DNA from: Actinomycetes bacterium
GTDB lineage: Bacteria > Actinomycetota > Acidimicrobiia > Acidimicrobiales > Palsa-688
Length of the DNA stretch: 7,980 nt
NCBI GenBank assembly: GCA_021798075.1
Contig: JAJZYO010000075.1
Coordinates: 1 to 7,980, forward strand
Direction of reading: 5' to 3'
The notes below the pieces were generated by a model. That model made no database searches, was not told the DNA's origin, and was given only the letters and a program-made list of their open reading frames with translations. The position numbers and the translations under genes are program-made. Shown one piece after another: positions 6,493 to 7,980 of the stretch; positions within the stretch are counted from its first letter, which is position 1; each line of letters opens with the position of its first letter.

Positions 6493-7595
6493 GGACCAAC
6501 AGCGCCAGCCTTTCGTCGCCGACCGCCACCACGGCTCAGTCCGTGACCGTCCCAGGCGAGGTCCCCGGTGCAGAGATCCGGGGCCTAAAAGTCGTTTTCC
6601 AGACCCCCGCCGGCCCGATGCCGGCAGTGAACGACGTTGACCTCGACCTACCGCTCGGGACGATAACGGGGCTCGTCGGCGAGTCCGGCTCGGGCAAGTC
6701 AACCTTGGCCCTTGCCATGATGAACGCGGTGCCCAAACCGGGCCACATCGCGGCAGGCTCGATCAGGCTCCCGAGCGTCACCGACATGACCAGGCTCCAG
6801 GGCAAGGCGCTCCGCCTCGCTCGCGGGACGGCACTGGGCTACGTGTTCCAGGCCTCCCAAAACTCGCTCAACCCGCTAAAGAGGATCGGTGCACAACTCC
6901 TCGACCTTGGCCGCGCCCACGGCATGGAGGACAAGGGCGCACTGCTCCGCCACGCTCGCGAACTATGCGAGCGTATGGGCCTCGACCCGGTGCGGACGCT
7001 CTCGGCCTACCAACACGAGCTATCGGGTGGGATGCGCCAGCGGGTAGGGATCGTCTTCGCTCTGATACTGAACCCCAGTGTCCTTGTTTTGGACGAACCC
7101 ACTACGGCGCTCGACATGATAAGCCAGAGGACAGTGCTGGACATCATCCGCGACGTCCAGCGCGAACGCCACCTGGCGACCCTCATCATCACCCACGACA
7201 TCGCAATCGTGGCCGACCTGGCCGACTATCTGGTAGTGATGTACGGCGGGAGGGTGGTCGAGAAAGGCCCCACGCGCCATGTGCTCCAAAGGGCCGCCCA
7301 CCCCTACACCGAGGGCTTGATAGCCGCCATACCCCGGATCAGCGGCGACATCGACCGGGCCCAGCCATTGCCGGGACGCCCTCCCGACCTCCTGTCAATC
7401 CCTCGTCAAGGCTGCGTTTTCAGGGAACGCTGTGCGTTTGCCATCGACCAGTGCTCGGTGCAAACGCCGGGTCTCATGCCCGTCAGGGTGACGCGTCGCC
7501 ACGACGCCTTGGAGGAAGATAGCGCTTTGCTCGACGGCCAGGTCGCGGCGTGCCACGTAAGGGCGCCAGCGCCGAGCGCCAAGGTCTCCACATGA
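6489..7595 (+). CDS. dppD: Peptide ABC transporter ATP-binding protein, DppD/OppD type
   Basis: This 368-residue cytoplasmic ATPase has Walker A GESGSGKST (64-72), Q-loop Gln121 in YVFQASQNSLNP, signature LSGGMRQR (178-185), Walker B ending in Asp202-Glu203 (LVLDEP) and switch His236 (THD). All catalytic residues are present. The C-terminal oligopeptide-transporter extension follows, with HPYTEGLIAAIP and a cysteine cluster Cys309, Cys315, Cys322 and Cys355. Related OppD/DppD proteins use such a cluster, and an iron-sulfur cluster has been reported for the Mycobacterium tuberculosis Opp system. The first 27 residues are a Ser/Thr-rich leader outside the ATPase fold. The GTG start overlaps the TGA of the permease gene by four bases. 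It pairs with the following ATPase to power import. Confidence 0.94.
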   Translation: MRTNSASLSSPTATTAQSVTVPGEVPGAEIRGLKVVFQTPAGPMPAVNDVDLDLPLGTITGLVGESGSGKSTLALAMMNAVPKPGHIAAGSIRLPSVTDMTRLQGKALRLARGTALGYVFQASQNSLNPLKRIGAQLLDLGRAHGMEDKGALLRHARELCERMGLDPVRTLSAYQHELSGGMRQRVGIVFALILNPSVLVLDEPTTALDMISQRTVLDIIRDVQRERHLATLIITHDIAIVADLADYLVVMYGGRVVEKGPTRHVLQRAAHPYTEGLIAAIPRISGDIDRAQPLPGRPPDLLSIPRQGCVFRERCAFAIDQCSVQTPGLMPVRVTRRHDALEEDSALLDGQVAACHVRAPAPSAKVST

Positions 7596-7980
7596 TCGAG
7601 GCAAGGGGCATCACGAAGACCTTTGGGGGACGTGGCGGCCTCTTGGGTACCCAGCCGGTGGCGGCCCTGCGAGGCGTGGACTTCGTCCTGCCTAGCGGGG
7701 GCGCGGTGTCGTTCATAGGCGAGTCCGGGTGCGGCAAAACGACCCTCGGGCGGATCCTCTGCGGCATGGAACAAGTCGACTCCGGGCAGCTCCTGGTCGG
7801 CGGGACCGACCTCGCCCGATTGCCGCAGCGCGAGCGGGCCGCACTCCTGCGCCGGGTCCAGATGGTCCACCAAGACCCCTACTCGGCCCTGAACCCGACC
7901 CGCACGGTGCGCCAGGTCCTAGAAGACCCCCTAGGCATGCGGGCGCGCCAGCTCCGAAGGGGTCGCGACTGGGTGCAAAG
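7592..7980 (+). CDS. dppF: Peptide ABC transporter ATP-binding protein, DppF/OppF type, N-terminal part, cut by the right edge
   Basis: An open frame of 129 codons runs from the ATG at 7592 to the window end. It shows Walker A GESGCGKTT (43-51) and Q-loop Gln94 in VHQDPYSALNP (92-102). The HQDPYSALNP form is the hallmark of the DppF/OppF subunit and separates it from DppD. Signature, Walker B and C-terminal domain lie outside the window, so completeness cannot be judged. The ATG overlaps the TGA of the preceding ATPase (ATGA), with AAGG at 7581-7584 as a possible ribosome binding site. It completes the expected two-ATPase, two-permease, one-binding-protein importer. Confidence 0.92.
   Translation, partial: MIEARGITKTFGGRGGLLGTQPVAALRGVDFVLPSGGAVSFIGESGCGKTTLGRILCGMEQVDSGQLLVGGTDLARLPQRERAALLRRVQMVHQDPYSALNPTRTVRQVLEDPLGMRARQLRRGRDWVQ

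Overview
The DNA is strongly GC-rich, with G/C-biased third positions, GTG starts and many 1-4 base gene overlaps. This suggests a high-GC bacterium, most likely an actinomycetote. ATA, CTA and AGG codons are used freely, which is unlike Streptomyces or Mycobacterium, so a deeper lineage such as Acidimicrobiia is possible; this placement is a weak inference. No RNA gene, mobile element, CRISPR array or large repeat was seen.

The window reads as one peptidoglycan-peptide (murein peptide) uptake and breakdown locus, built from two divergent transcription units that meet in a short intergenic region at about 1477-1597. The leftward unit holds a class A beta-lactamase-fold serine hydrolase (538-1476, minus). 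It is followed, with a 4-base overlap, by the N-terminal SH3 part of a YkfC-type gamma-D-glutamyl-L-diamino acid endopeptidase that runs off the left edge. The rightward unit holds an L-Ala-D/L-Glu dipeptide epimerase (1598-2686), then an 88-base gap with a good promoter and ribosome binding site. After the gap comes a five-gene peptide ABC importer: a solute-binding protein (2775-4526), two permeases (4523-5578 and 5578-6492), and two ATPases (6489-7595, and 7592 to the right edge, where it is cut off). Every junction inside the importer is an overlap of 1 or 4 bases.

Inferred joint function: the importer brings in short peptides. YkfC cuts the gamma-D-Glu to diamino acid bond to release L-Ala-D-Glu. 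The epimerase turns this into L-Ala-L-Glu, which ordinary peptidases can digest. This resembles the Bacillus subtilis ykf/dpp regions, but rearranged into a divergent pair. The role of the serine hydrolase is not known. It has the SxxK, SDN and KTG motifs, but no signal peptide and no recognisable Glu166-type deacylation motif, and it is the most interesting gene here.
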